NCBI RefSeq assembly: GCF_003675875.1
Contig: NZ_RCDI01000001.1
Location: 620,001-684,000, forward strand
Source of the DNA: Halostella limicola
GTDB taxonomy: Archaea > Halobacteriota > Halobacteria > Halobacteriales > Natronoarchaeaceae
Length of the DNA stretch: 64,000 bases
Direction: 5' to 3'
Shown: one piece after another, positions 25,444 through 35,187 of the stretch
Position numbering within the stretch: the first letter of the stretch is position 1
Layout of the letters: each line of letters starts with the position of its first letter
The notes under the pieces: generated by a model
The model's input: the letters and a program-made list of their open reading frames with translations, nothing else
Databases searched by the model: none
What the model was told of the DNA's origin: nothing
Program-made: the position numbers and the translations under genes

Positions 25444-26424
25444 ATGAGCCAGTCGTGGACCGACGACGTCGAGAATCCCGTGATTCGCTGGCTCTTCATC
25501 ACCGGGAACCGCCTTAGCGTCGCCACTGTACTGGCACTTCTCGTCACGGGACTGGCGGCACTGATGATCGAGTTCGACTTGGTGTACGTCGGTCCCGGAA
25601 GCAATCTCTCGACGGTGCTCGCGAGCGGGCTCCTCTCGGGCCTGCTGACGCTGCTCACGGTCGTCCTCTCGATCAACCAGCTCATCCTCTCGCGGCTGTT
25701 CGGCTCAGCAGGGAACCTCTCTGATCAACTGGAAGGCACCCTCGACTACCGGCGTACCGTCGAGGACGTCGCGGACGTCGACGTGAGCCCCAACGACCCC
25801 AGCGCGTTCATCACCCTTCTCGCCGAGACCCTACAGCGCCGTGTCCGGGACTTCCAGCAGGAAGTTGAGCGTGCGGCCGTTGCCCTCCACTCCGGGGACG
25901 ACGCCGGCGAGTACGTGTCGGCGGTCGCCGACTACGCCGACCACCTCGGGGCGGCTGACGACCTCGACGATGCGTCAAAGGTGTTACTCATCACGCTCGG
26001 GACGGACTACGCCGACCATCTCGACACGACGCGGAAGTTCAAGAGCAGATACGGCGACGACCTTCCCGACGCGGCCGTCGAGGCGCTCGACGACGTGTTC
26101 GAGCTGTTGAAAGCTGTCGCGACGATGCGGCAGTTCTACAAGACGCTCGTGCTCCAGCAGGAACTCGCCATGCTCTCTCGGCACCTGATCTACTCCGGGG
26201 TCCCGGCGGTGCTCGTGACGTACTTCCTCTCGCAGACGTACACTGCCGTCTCGGATTTGCCGCCTGCGATCGACCCTGCGTATCTGCCACTCGTCGCGAC
26301 GGTCGCGACTGGGATAATCCTCTTCCCGCTTGCGGTGTTAGTCGCCTCCCTGTTGCGGATAGCCACGGTGTCACTGTACACAGTGTCGATCGGGACGTTC
26401 ATCCCGCCCGAAGAATCGATTTGA
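25444..26424 (+). CDS. Conserved-looking membrane protein with central cytosolic domain (326 aa)
   Basis: Two membrane spans near the N-terminus (about residues 25-45 and 55-85, including GLLSGLLTLLTVVLSINQLI), a long acidic soluble domain (about 95-235) rich in helices, then two spans at the C-terminus (about 245-265 and 280-310). The topology is a helical hairpin, soluble core, helical hairpin. I do not know a named family for it. There are no enzyme motifs. It stands alone, with a 120-base gap to the next gene. Base composition is typical of the surrounding genome. Confidence 0.7.
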   Translation: MSQSWTDDVENPVIRWLFITGNRLSVATVLALLVTGLAALMIEFDLVYVGPGSNLSTVLASGLLSGLLTLLTVVLSINQLILSRLFGSAGNLSDQLEGTLDYRRTVEDVADVDVSPNDPSAFITLLAETLQRRVRDFQQEVERAAVALHSGDDAGEYVSAVADYADHLGAADDLDDASKVLLITLGTDYADHLDTTRKFKSRYGDDLPDAAVEALDDVFELLKAVATMRQFYKTLVLQQELAMLSRHLIYSGVPAVLVTYFLSQTYTAVSDLPPAIDPAYLPLVATVATGIILFPLAVLVASLLRIATVSLYTVSIGTFIPPEESI

Positions 26425-26548
26425 CTGCGCGACGATGACGGCGACCGCGACGATCGCCGGACAGACGGTACTGACTTCAAACCACCCAGTCAGTGCGCAG
26501 TCATACCCATATGGTTCTCTCTCCTATGTTCATCCACGGTGAGACAAC

Positions 26549-27238
26549 GTGGCAAGCGAACCCGCAACGACTGAACGAGAGCACGAACGGACACGCGACC
26601 TCGCCGAGATCGCCGCCGACGGAACTCCGTTCGTCGTCGCCGCAGCGACGTTCTTCCTCGGGAGCGCCGTCCTGACCCAGAGCGGCGAGCCGGGCGCGTC
26701 CACCCCAGTCCCGTGGCTGGTGAGCCACGCCCTCTGGACGGTCGCCACGGTCGTCCTGGCCGTCGGATCGATAGCGGTCGTTCGTCGCTTCTCCGGTCTC
26801 GAAACGGGCGTCGCGAGTGCCGTCGCGACCGGCGCGTTCGGACTGGGCGTCCTGCACGCGCTCCAGTGGACGACGTGGGTGTACGTGGACGTCGTCGCGC
26901 ACCAGCGAGGCGCACACAGTGAACTACTGGAGCCGCTACTGCACCCGTTCGGGACCGGCCACATGCTCATGTACGGCATCCTGGTCGGGGGCGGCGTCGC
27001 GGCGACTGGCTGGGGACTGCGCCGACTCCCGGCGACCCACAGGACGATCGACTACGCGGGGATCGCCGTCGGGGCGGCGACCGTCGCCGCCGCGGCGACC
27101 GCACTGCTGACCGTCGCTCCCGTACGGAGCCCGACGAGCCTGGCGACGATCGGCCTGCTGGCCGCCGACTACGCCTGGGTCGCGGTCCTCGGGACCGCGC
27201 TCTACAGAGGTAGAAACGGGGGGCGACGAGCCAGATGA
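26549..27238 (+). CDS. Multi-span membrane protein coupled to a methyltransferase (229 aa)
   Basis: Six hydrophobic segments can be counted (beginning TPFVVAAATFFLGSAVL and ending TIGLLAADYAWVAVLGTALY), giving a small polytopic protein with a charged N-terminal tail. Two conserved-looking histidines (VVAHQRGAHSE, LLHPFGTGHML) lie in the middle loop. I do not recognise the family. It begins with GTG, and its stop overlaps the methyltransferase ATG (ATGA), so the two genes are one unit; a membrane lipid or quinone substrate shared with the methyltransferase would fit, but that is inference. Confidence 0.65.
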   Translation: MASEPATTEREHERTRDLAEIAADGTPFVVAAATFFLGSAVLTQSGEPGASTPVPWLVSHALWTVATVVLAVGSIAVVRRFSGLETGVASAVATGAFGLGVLHALQWTTWVYVDVVAHQRGAHSELLEPLLHPFGTGHMLMYGILVGGGVAATGWGLRRLPATHRTIDYAGIAVGAATVAAAATALLTVAPVRSPTSLATIGLLAADYAWVAVLGTALYRGRNGGRRAR

Positions 27239-27909
27239 CGATAATCGAAAACTGGCAACGGACCCGGTGGGACGCCTACGCCCCTATCTACGACTGGGCG
27301 GCGAAACCCTTCGAGCGGGGCCGCCGCCGCGCCATCGAGCGGCTCGAACTGCAGCCCGGTGACCGGGTCCTCGTCCTCGGATGCGGGACCGGCGCCGACC
27401 TGCCGTACCTGCCCGCTGACGCGGAGATAATCGCTCTCGACGTCGCGCCGGCGATGGTCCGCCGCACCGCGGAGCGAGCCGCCGAACTCGACCACGCGGT
27501 GAACGTACAGGTCGGCGACGCGGGGGCGCTCCCGTTCGCGGACGACGCGTTCGACGCCGTGCTCCTCCATCTCGTCCTCTCCGTGGTGCCCGATCCGGCC
27601 GCGGTCGTCGCCGAGACGGCGCGCGTGCTCGCCCCGGACGGCTGCGTATCGATCTTCGACAAGTTCGTGCCCGCGGGGCAGACGCCGTCGCACCCCCGGC
27701 GCGTCCTGAACCCGGTGGCACGGCTGCTGTTCTCCGATCTCACCCGGTCGCTGGATCCGATGATCGCGGGTACCGGGCTCGCTACCGACGAGCGAGAGAC
27801 GGTTCTCGGTAGCCTCTACACTGTGACTATCGCTCGACCGTCGTCGCAAAAGCGGCGTGCAGAGGCCGACGCCGCAGAGAACGATCCTCCCAAACGAAGG
27901 GAAACGTAA
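27235..27909 (+). CDS. Class I SAM-dependent methyltransferase (224 aa)
   Basis: The Rossmann-type SAM site is complete: motif I VLVLGCGTGADLPYLPAD (about residues 43-60), the acidic residue at the end of strand 2 in ALDVAPAMV, motif II GDAGALPFADDAFDAVLLHL and FDKFVP. The opening, WDAYAPIYDW, is typical of UbiE/Methyltransf_11 enzymes acting on quinones, lipids or small molecules. The last 20 residues are highly charged and probably disordered. It overlaps the upstream membrane protein by 4 bases and converges on the giant RHS gene 55 bases away. The substrate is unknown. Confidence 0.85.
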   Translation: MTIIENWQRTRWDAYAPIYDWAAKPFERGRRRAIERLELQPGDRVLVLGCGTGADLPYLPADAEIIALDVAPAMVRRTAERAAELDHAVNVQVGDAGALPFADDAFDAVLLHLVLSVVPDPAAVVAETARVLAPDGCVSIFDKFVPAGQTPSHPRRVLNPVARLLFSDLTRSLDPMIAGTGLATDERETVLGSLYTVTIARPSSQKRRAEADAAENDPPKRRET

Positions 27910-27964
27910 AGTAGAGGAGTAGCGGCGCCGCCGAACTCTCTAACCGAGTGGAGGGTGTCGTCGC

Positions 27965-30900
27965 TCAGAACACCCTCGGATCCGGGCCGACGGAACCGGA
28001 ACCACCGGAACCGCCGCCGCCGCCGCAAGACGAGCCTCCCGCACCGCCGCCGACGCCACTCCCGCCGCCACCGCTGGAGCAGGTCTCGATCGTGCCGCCA
28101 GAACCGCCGCGGCCGCGTTGGGGCATCATCTTCGTCGAGGCGCTCTGCGAGACGCAGTTGCAAGAGGAGCCACTACCGGCCGTATCCGACCCACCGGCCC
28201 CGCCCGCCCCACCGCCGCAGTTCGAGCCGCGTTTGGGGACCATCCTACGACAGGTCTGGTCGCCGAAGTCGTTGCCGAGACCGTTGCTCCCGCCGGAGCC
28301 ACAGCCCCCGCCGCTGTTCGACCCGGGGAAGGTTCCGCCGGGGCCGGTACCGACCCCGCCGAAGCGTTCGTCGGGACCGCCGCGGCCGAAGCCGCAGTTG
28401 CTGCCGCCGTTGCCGCCTCCGTCGCCGCCGGTCCCGCCGCCACCGCCGCCGGCGGAACCGTCGTCACCACCGACACCACCACCGCCACCAGAGCTATCGC
28501 CACCGCCCCCGCCTCCACCGGAGCTATCGCCGCCGGCGTAGAGGCCGAAACCGCCGAGAGGGCTACCACCCAACCCACCCCTACCGCCTCCGCCGCCACC
28601 CTCTCCGTCGTTACAGCCATCGCCGAATCCCCCGTTACCGCCACCGCTACCACCACCGCGCGGACCGGCGTTCCCGCGTCCGCCACCGGCCGGATAGGAG
28701 CTCCCGCACTGACCGCCTCCACCGATGCTGATGCCGATTCCGTCGTCGACGTTTCCACCGAATCCCCCGATTCCGCCGTTTCCGGGACCGCCGGTACCAC
28801 CGCGAGGAGTGCCGCCGCCCCGGGTCGGACCCATCGCGGAGGCTGCGCTACTGCCGGCGCCGCATTCGCCGCCTCCTTCGTCACCGCCGCCGCTTCCTTC
28901 GCCTTCACCGTCATCGTCGCCCCCACCGTCACCGCCGTCACCGCCGTCACCGCCATCACCTCCCTCGCCGCCGTCGCCACCGCCCGACGAGCCACCTCCT
29001 TCGTCACCGCCACCTTCGCCACCACCTTCACCGCCGCCCTCGCCGCCACCTTCACCGCCACCGTTGTCATCGCCGCCCTCGTTGCCACCTTCACCACCGC
29101 CTCCCCCGGCACCGGGATCGTTACCACCTTCGTCGCCGCCGTCGGACGCCATAGTGCCTGTCCCGCCCGGACTTCCGGCAGAGCAACTGCCGCCATCACC
29201 GCCGTCGCCACCGTCGCCGCTATCGCCACCGTCTCCGTCGTCGTCATCTGGGGAACGACCGGCCTCCTCAACAACTTCACCGATAATGATCGCTCCACCA
29301 GTGATGGCTCCACCTGCAGCAAGCGCTAGACCTCCGGTACCTCCAATTGCAGCACCAGCAGCTACCGATCCGCCCACAGTTATGGCCCCTTGAACTATGG
29401 ATCCCGCGTCGTCTGACCCAAACATCGCCTTTCCTGCACCACCGGTAATGTCGTTCCCACACTTCGACCCGCCACCTTTCCCACCAGACTCACCGCGTTT
29501 CCCGTCGCTTCCAGATCCACCGACACCGCCGCCGTTCTGTTTCCCACCGGTAACTTGATCGAATATCTCCCCGCCGCTCATCCGCTCGCCGGTGGCGCGG
29601 TCGAAGAGGTCGCGGCCGCCGGCGTCGGTCGTGTTCAGTACGCCCAGGCCGGGCGCGAACCGTTCGACCGTCTCCACCGGGTTACCGTCGACAACCGTCG
29701 CGTATGCCTTTCCCTGCGCGTCGAACCGGATCGCTTCGCGCACGTCGCCGTCCTCGCCGACGACCGTGGCGTTGCGTCCGGCGGCGTCGTCGGTGACGAA
29801 GTTCCGTTCACGCTCGCCGTCGCGTTCGACGTCGGTCTCGACCAGCCGACCGGCGTAGACGTTGCGCGTCACCTCGATCGGATCGTCCGGCAGCGATTCG
29901 GGCGGCTGCGGAATGCCGCGGCTACCGTCCTCCGGTTCGACGTCGCACGGCCCGCCCTCGGGGAGCGGGTCGAAGTCGCCCTCGTACACCTCTTCCTGCA
30001 CCAGTTGTCCCCCGGCGTGGACGTACCGGTGGTACCGGTCGGGTTCGTCGCCCGTACAGCAGGTGACCGTTTTGCCCCACACGCGATGAAGCGGACCGTA
30101 GACGTAGTGGATCACCCGGAGCAGCTCGCCCTCGTCGTCGAAGCACCGCACGCCGAGCACGGTGTTGTCGTACGCGAGGATGTACTCCACCCGGTCACAG
30201 GGCAGGTGACACTCCGGGATCTCCGGGAGCGGAACGGGCTCTAGCTCCCGACTCGCGTCCAGGTCCCACGTCGAGCGCAGGTCCGAGACGTCGAGCCCGC
30301 CGGTCTCCAGTTCCCGGTTGCCGTTGGCGTCGAGCCCGTACGAGAGCCCGCCGAACGCGAGGTAGTTGCCGTTCTCGTCGAACTCCGCCTCGTAACCGGC
30401 GAGGCCACCCTCGATGCCACTGACGGTTTTCGCCGCCATCCGCCCGGAGTCGTCGAACGCGTAGTCGAGTCGGGTGTCGAACTCCCGCTCCCCTGCGTCG
30501 GCGTCGAGGTCCGTCCCGGTCGTCAGCGTCGTCGGGCGCTTCAGCGAGTCGCGCTCGATGTCCGTCCCGAACGCGGCGTCCTCGCGGCTGTAGAACGGTT
30601 CCTCGACCGCGCCGACGGTCCCGTCGTTGTTCTTGCGCACGCGGAACCCCCCGACGACGTCGCCGTCCGCGTTCTCGAACCGTTTGCCGACGAGACAGCC
30701 GTCGCTACAGGCGCTGTTGTCGTACTCGTAGCTCGCCCGCACGACGCCGTCGCCGAACGTGACGTCGTGGATCCGGCTGGAGTCGAGGTCGAACCGCGCG
30801 ACCTCCGCGCCGTCGCCGTGGGCGACCCGCGTCAGGTCGCCGTCGCCGTCGTACTCGTACTCGACGGTCGACCCGTCCGGGAAGGTGAGTTCGGACACCT

Positions 30901-33900
30901 GCCCGTCGGTCGTCCGACGGTATCGGACCGTCCGAGACCGGTCCCCGATCGTCTGGGTCTCGTAGACGAGGTAGTCGTGTTCGTCGAACCCGCGCGTTAT
31001 CTCGACGCCGGTCGCCTCGTCCGTCGCGGAGGTGAGCCGGCCCTTGTTGTCGTAGTTGTACCGTTCGGTTCGGCTCCCGTTTCGCGATTCGACAGCGCGT
31101 TCGCGCAGTCGGTTGGTCTCGTCGTAGCGCTGTTCGAGGGCGATCCCCTTCGGATCGTTCAGACTGCGCACCTGCCCGTTGTCGGTGTAGGTACGGCTCA
31201 CCGCGGTGCCGTCGGGGTTGGTCCGCTCGACGACCCGCCCACCGTCATCTCGTCTGAGCTCGATCGTCCGTCCCTCGGGGTCGGTCGCGGCCGTCACACG
31301 CCCCATGGGGTCGAGTTCGAGACTCGTGGTGAGCCACCGCTCTCGCTCCGCTTCGAAGGCAGCGCCGCCGGTCTGCCGACCGACTCCGTCGAACAACGCC
31401 CGGACGCGGTCTCCTTCGATGTCCTCGACCTGCCGAACGCGGTCGAACGCGTCGTACTCGACTTCGCCGAGGAACTTGTCGTTCCGGAAGGTAGCGACCG
31501 GCCGGTCTCGCTCGTCGCGGACGATCTCGGTGCGGATGAACAGCGGCTGATCGTTTTCCTGTCGCGGCGCTCCCCGCCGACCGTCGACGGCCAGCGTCTC
31601 GTAGAGCGTCCCGCCGTTCGGGACCGGACGGCCGTCGTCGTCAGCCGTCTGCTCCGACGCCGACTCGACCGATTCCACGGACGGCTCCCGGCGGAACGCG
31701 GGGTTTACCGGCCGCTTCGTCGCGGGCCGCAGCGACGCTCCCTCCACGTCGCTCTCCTGTCCCTGGCGCTGGACAGCCGTGGGGTTCCCGTTGCCGTCCC
31801 GCTGGATCAGTGTCGTGTTGCCGGCCTCGTCTCTGGCGCCCACGACGTTCCCGGCACCGTCGCGGGCGAACAGCGTCACTTCGCCGTCCCCGTTCTCGTT
31901 GAACACGCGGCGGTGAGCCCCCGTCCCGTCGCGCTCGACGACGACGTTCGTCTCGGCCTCGACGCCGCTGATGCCGCTCTCGCGGCCGCTGTAGACGCTC
32001 GGCTCCCCGGGTCCGTCTCCGCCGGGAGGACTGCCGGGAGTCACCCCGGGGACAGTTCCGTCCGGCCCCGGGTCGCCGCCGCAGCCCGACGGCCGCTCGG
32101 TACCGATGCCGCCGGTCGGGTTGCCCCCGACGGTCGGGTCGACCGCCCCGCACCCGATCCCGACGGTTCGCCCGCCCGAACAGCGGTTCATCGAGTCGTA
32201 GTCGTTGAACTGAGCGTTCATCGCGACCGTGCCGGACTGCGTGGGCGTCGCGACCTCGCCGCCGTCAGCTACGACGCCGTCGTTCAGACCGGCGGTCGCG
32301 TTCTCGTCCGGGGTTAACAGGAACGACGCCCGGAGGTTGTTCGCGGGGTCGTACACGCGACGCTTGGTCACGCCGTCGGGGTTCGTGACCGACGACAGCC
32401 GTCCGAACCCGTCGTACTCCTTCGTGAGCCGGTACCCCTCGGCGTCGATCCGCGTGCGTTCCTGACCGTCACGCCGGAACCGGAACCGGTGAACGCCCTC
32501 GCTGTCCGTCCCGACCGCGGCCCGCGTCTCGACGCGCTTGCCCCGACGGCTGTAGGTGTACGCGTCGGTGACGTCGTCGGGGTAGGTCCGTCGGATCACG
32601 TTCTCGTTGGCGTCGCGCTCGAGGCGGGTCACGATCGGGTCGGTCGTGTCCCCGTCGGCGTCGATACCTATCTTCCCGAACGCCACCACGTTGTTCAGGA
32701 GGTTGTATCCCCATACCTCCCTGACCCGCGTCTCCCGTTCCTCGACGGTTCCGTCGGCCTCTCCTTCCGCGTACCGGGAGAACGACTTTTCCTCCATGAC
32801 GAGCGCGTCCGCGGGGTTGAACTCCCGTTCGGTCCTGACGCCAGCCCTGTCGACCGTCTCGACGGGATTTCCGTGAGCGTCGTACTCGTGGGCCGCTTCG
32901 TTCCCTTTGCCGTCGCGGAAGGTCGTCACTCGCTCGAGGGCGTCATACTCGTACGCCTCGGTGTAGTCCTCACCCTGCACGGCTGACGTCCGCGGACCCC
33001 CGACGTCCGGTGCGATCCCCCGTTCGGTACTGACTCGCGCCAGGGGGCCGCCGTTCTCCGGTGCGAGCGTCGCCCCGTCAAGCGCGTACGGTCCTTCTTC
33101 AGGGTAGTACTCGTACCGAGTCCGGTTGTCCTCCTGGTCGCGATACTCGACCGGCTGGCCGAACTCGTTGTACGTCCACTCTTCGGTGTACTGCTCGGTT
33201 CGAGTCGCCCCGGGATCGCGGAGATCGGGGACCTCCACTTCGGGGTGGATCTTCCGAACGAGGTTCCCGCTGTCGTCGTACTCGAACCTGGTAGTGTTCC
33301 CGCGAGCGTCGGTGAGGCTCCGTCGGCGCTGGAACGGCCCGTACGTCGCGGTGATGGTCCGCTCGCCGTGGTCTGTGGGCCGGTCCGGATCAGGAACGTG
33401 GCGGTATTCGAGAGGGTTACCGCGATCGCGGGCGTCGGCCGCGTCCGCGTCGAAGACTCGCTCCACCACGCCGCCGCCGGGGTACTCCCGACCGATCCAC
33501 TCGCCGCGGTCGTTGTACTCGGTCCGCGTCACGATGCGAGCAGTCCCCGCTTCGATCTCGTCGATGGGGAGGTCGCGGTCCTCCATCGTTCGGACGGTCC
33601 CGTCGCCGTCCGTGCTGGCGGTTTCAACCGGCTCGTCGAACGCCCGACGGACGACGTGGCCCCCGCCGTCGTGGTCGAGATGGAGGTTCGGTTCGTCGAC
33701 CCCTTTCTGGGCGACGTGCGTCCGATACAGCGGGAAGTCCGCCTCGTCAGTCCCGACCTCCTCGTAGGCGATCGATATCTCACCGGCGCCGTGACGCTGG
33801 CTCACGACCCGACCCCTGTCGTCGTACTCGTTCTCGAGATACGGGGTCGATCTCCCGGGGGCCGTCACAGCAGCGAGGCGCCCTGCGTCGGTCCAAGCGT

Positions 33901-34663
33901 ACTCCTTAGTGCCGCCGTTCGCGAGGCTAACCGTCCGGAGTCGGTCGTCGGCGTCGTACTCGTACTCGACCGTCCGGCCGGCGTGATCCTCGATCGCGGC
34001 GATGCGACCGTCGTCGTAGGCTACCGTCGTCTCCCGACCTCGCGGGTCGGTAACGACCACTCCGCCATCGCCGTACTCGAAGTCGATGCTGTTGCCGTTA
34101 CGGTCCTCGATAGCCAGTAGTCGGCCCCCGTCGGACGGCGGTTCGAACCGTTCGACGCGTCCGTTCGGACCGCGGAACTCCCACTCCTCCCGTCCGTCAC
34201 CACTCGGAACGAGCACTGCGTACAGCAGGTCGTTGGTGAACCGTCCCTCGTCGTCGGGATCGAAGAGATACCGCTCACCGAACCCGTTGTCGTAGACGAC
34301 CTGTCCATCGGCCTCGGACAACTGCCGCGAATACGTCCACGTGAACCCGCGACCGAAGTCGCCGCGAGAGTCGGTGACGGAACTTCGATAGCGGCGACCG
34401 AACGTCGGGGAGACGCCCCCGCGCCCCGGTACCGTCAGATCCGTCGCCGTCACGATCAACTCGCCGCTGTGGCTGAACACTCCAGCGCCCACCTGACTGG
34501 CGTTGCGCGCCGGTGGCGGGGAGAACTCGCCGTTCGTCTCCTGCAACGACGCACTGTCTCCGGTCTTGGCGGTGGTCTCTCCCGAAATCGGAACCGAGGA
34601 GATGCCGAGCGCGACGCCTTTCAAAAGCGTCCGTCGGTCAAGAGCGGACGAGCGGTTACTCAT
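27965..34663 (-). CDS. Giant Tat-exported RHS/YD-repeat protein with glycine-rich tail (2232 aa)
   Basis: A secreted RHS protein. The leader ALDRRTLLKGVALGISSVP (residues 7-25) is a twin-arginine signal. It is followed by an entry domain (SGELIVTATDLTVPGRGGVS, from about 66) and long runs of YD repeats such as YEYDADDRLRTV, KEYDGFGRLSSV and VEYDAFDRVRQV, which in relatives build a hollow beta shell. A Pro/Gly/Cys linker interrupts the repeats near 825-900. The core ends around 1680 with RFAPGLGVLNTTDAGGRDLF. In place of a compact toxin domain comes a tail of about 530 residues, made mainly of Gly, Ser, Asp and Glu with scattered Cys and one glycine-zipper hydrophobic segment (about 1755-1800). 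Long frames on the opposite strand are shadows. A small membrane protein is coupled upstream; no immunity-like gene follows. It may be an adhesin, matrix protein or atypical polymorphic toxin. Confidence 0.88.
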   Translation of the reverse strand: MSNRSSALDRRTLLKGVALGISSVPISGETTAKTGDSASLQETNGEFSPPPARNASQVGAGVFSHSGELIVTATDLTVPGRGGVSPTFGRRYRSSVTDSRGDFGRGFTWTYSRQLSEADGQVVYDNGFGERYLFDPDDEGRFTNDLLYAVLVPSGDGREEWEFRGPNGRVERFEPPSDGGRLLAIEDRNGNSIDFEYGDGGVVVTDPRGRETTVAYDDGRIAAIEDHAGRTVEYEYDADDRLRTVSLANGGTKEYAWTDAGRLAAVTAPGRSTPYLENEYDDRGRVVSQRHGAGEISIAYEEVGTDEADFPLYRTHVAQKGVDEPNLHLDHDGGGHVVRRAFDEPVETASTDGDGTVRTMEDRDLPIDEIEAGTARIVTRTEYNDRGEWIGREYPGGGVVERVFDADAADARDRGNPLEYRHVPDPDRPTDHGERTITATYGPFQRRRSLTDARGNTTRFEYDDSGNLVRKIHPEVEVPDLRDPGATRTEQYTEEWTYNEFGQPVEYRDQEDNRTRYEYYPEEGPYALDGATLAPENGGPLARVSTERGIAPDVGGPRTSAVQGEDYTEAYEYDALERVTTFRDGKGNEAAHEYDAHGNPVETVDRAGVRTEREFNPADALVMEEKSFSRYAEGEADGTVEERETRVREVWGYNLLNNVVAFGKIGIDADGDTTDPIVTRLERDANENVIRRTYPDDVTDAYTYSRRGKRVETRAAVGTDSEGVHRFRFRRDGQERTRIDAEGYRLTKEYDGFGRLSSVTNPDGVTKRRVYDPANNLRASFLLTPDENATAGLNDGVVADGGEVATPTQSGTVAMNAQFNDYDSMNRCSGGRTVGIGCGAVDPTVGGNPTGGIGTERPSGCGGDPGPDGTVPGVTPGSPPGGDGPGEPSVYSGRESGISGVEAETNVVVERDGTGAHRRVFNENGDGEVTLFARDGAGNVVGARDEAGNTTLIQRDGNGNPTAVQRQGQESDVEGASLRPATKRPVNPAFRREPSVESVESASEQTADDDGRPVPNGGTLYETLAVDGRRGAPRQENDQPLFIRTEIVRDERDRPVATFRNDKFLGEVEYDAFDRVRQVEDIEGDRVRALFDGVGRQTGGAAFEAERERWLTTSLELDPMGRVTAATDPEGRTIELRRDDGGRVVERTNPDGTAVSRTYTDNGQVRSLNDPKGIALEQRYDETNRLRERAVESRNGSRTERYNYDNKGRLTSATDEATGVEITRGFDEHDYLVYETQTIGDRSRTVRYRRTTDGQVSELTFPDGSTVEYEYDGDGDLTRVAHGDGAEVARFDLDSSRIHDVTFGDGVVRASYEYDNSACSDGCLVGKRFENADGDVVGGFRVRKNNDGTVGAVEEPFYSREDAAFGTDIERDSLKRPTTLTTGTDLDADAGEREFDTRLDYAFDDSGRMAAKTVSGIEGGLAGYEAEFDENGNYLAFGGLSYGLDANGNRELETGGLDVSDLRSTWDLDASRELEPVPLPEIPECHLPCDRVEYILAYDNTVLGVRCFDDEGELLRVIHYVYGPLHRVWGKTVTCCTGDEPDRYHRYVHAGGQLVQEEVYEGDFDPLPEGGPCDVEPEDGSRGIPQPPESLPDDPIEVTRNVYAGRLVETDVERDGERERNFVTDDAAGRNATVVGEDGDVREAIRFDAQGKAYATVVDGNPVETVERFAPGLGVLNTTDAGGRDLFDRATGERMSGGEIFDQVTGGKQNGGGVGGSGSDGKRGESGGKGGGSKCGNDITGGAGKAMFGSDDAGSIVQGAITVGGSVAAGAAIGGTGGLALAAGGAITGGAIIIGEVVEEAGRSPDDDDGDGGDSGDGGDGGDGGSCSAGSPGGTGTMASDGGDEGGNDPGAGGGGGEGGNEGGDDNGGGEGGGEGGGEGGGEGGGDEGGGSSGGGDGGEGGDGGDGGDGGDGGGDDDGEGEGSGGGDEGGGECGAGSSAASAMGPTRGGGTPRGGTGGPGNGGIGGFGGNVDDGIGISIGGGGQCGSSYPAGGGRGNAGPRGGGSGGGNGGFGDGCNDGEGGGGGGRGGLGGSPLGGFGLYAGGDSSGGGGGGGDSSGGGGGVGGDDGSAGGGGGGTGGDGGGNGGSNCGFGRGGPDERFGGVGTGPGGTFPGSNSGGGCGSGGSNGLGNDFGDQTCRRMVPKRGSNCGGGAGGAGGSDTAGSGSSCNCVSQSASTKMMPQRGRGGSGGTIETCSSGGGGSGVGGGAGGSSCGGGGGSGGSGSVGPDPRVF
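27970..29260. repeat. Low-complexity coding tract (GGN-rich on the minus strand)
   Basis: The DNA for the glycine-rich tail is a run of imperfect short repeats, mostly GGC/GGT/GGA triplets alternating with GAC, GAA and AGC on the coding strand (for example the stretch encoding EGGGEGGGEGGG near 29040). Such tracts expand and contract easily, so tail length may vary between strains or be misassembled. Confidence 0.8.
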
Positions 34664-34853
34664 GAAGGGGCCCCCGCGTTTTCTCCGACCGTTCCCCAGC
34701 GGAATCCCCGATAGACTCGTCGCGTCCGTCTGATCTCTCCCGCTTACGGTCGCTATACCGTTCTTTCCGCCAAGGGACTATGCTTGCAATATCGGTGAAC
34801 AGCGCCACGACAACAAGAACGACGACAGCTGCTACGTCCCTGGGCCTCGCCAT
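34656..34853 (-). CDS. Small membrane protein coupled to the RHS gene (65 aa)
   Basis: Starts MARPRDVAAVVVLVVVALFT, a single membrane span (about residues 5-25), followed by a charged tail (RKERYSDRKRERSDGRDESI) of about 40 residues. The opening resembles the first span of DUF1616-type proteins, but the rest of that family is missing. Its TGA lies inside the RHS start region: the stop is at 34656-34658 and the RHS ATG at 34661-34663. The two genes are therefore overlapping and co-translated. A role as membrane chaperone or anchor for RHS export is an inference. An alternative start 13 codons upstream exists. Confidence 0.55.
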   Translation of the reverse strand: MARPRDVAAVVVLVVVALFTDIASIVPWRKERYSDRKRERSDGRDESIGDSAGERSEKTRGPLHE

Positions 34854-35187
34854 GTTCTCGAATACGTGTGTGGTTTCGTTGCAGTCGGTCATTGGTTTCT
34901 TACAGCGTGTCGAGATTCACTCAGTTCGATGCCGACTTCTTTCTCAAGAACACCCCCGAACGTAACTGGCGGCTAGCGATAGTTCTAGTATGACAGCATG
35001 GGTACTTATCAACTATTAGTGAGATTTATCTCAGTGCTCTCCGGAACAGGACGTTCGACAGGAACGGTTGGTCGTGATGGATCCACGTTACGTCACAAAC
35101 ACGCCCTACAGAGAGACGTTAGTGCCAATTTCACTGGTACGCAGGGACCGGGAAGGAGACGGAATTCAGGATGAGTTCGACTCCGTG

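Noticed and set aside
27948-29393. Proline/threonine/alanine-rich + strand frames opposite the RHS tail
   Set aside because: They are reverse complements of the GGN-rich coding tract; no start signals or domains. The minus-strand frame continues seamlessly from the RHS core.
30767-34120. Further long + strand frames opposite the YD repeats
   Set aside because: No domain, basic and valine-rich composition, nested within the clear RHS reading frame.
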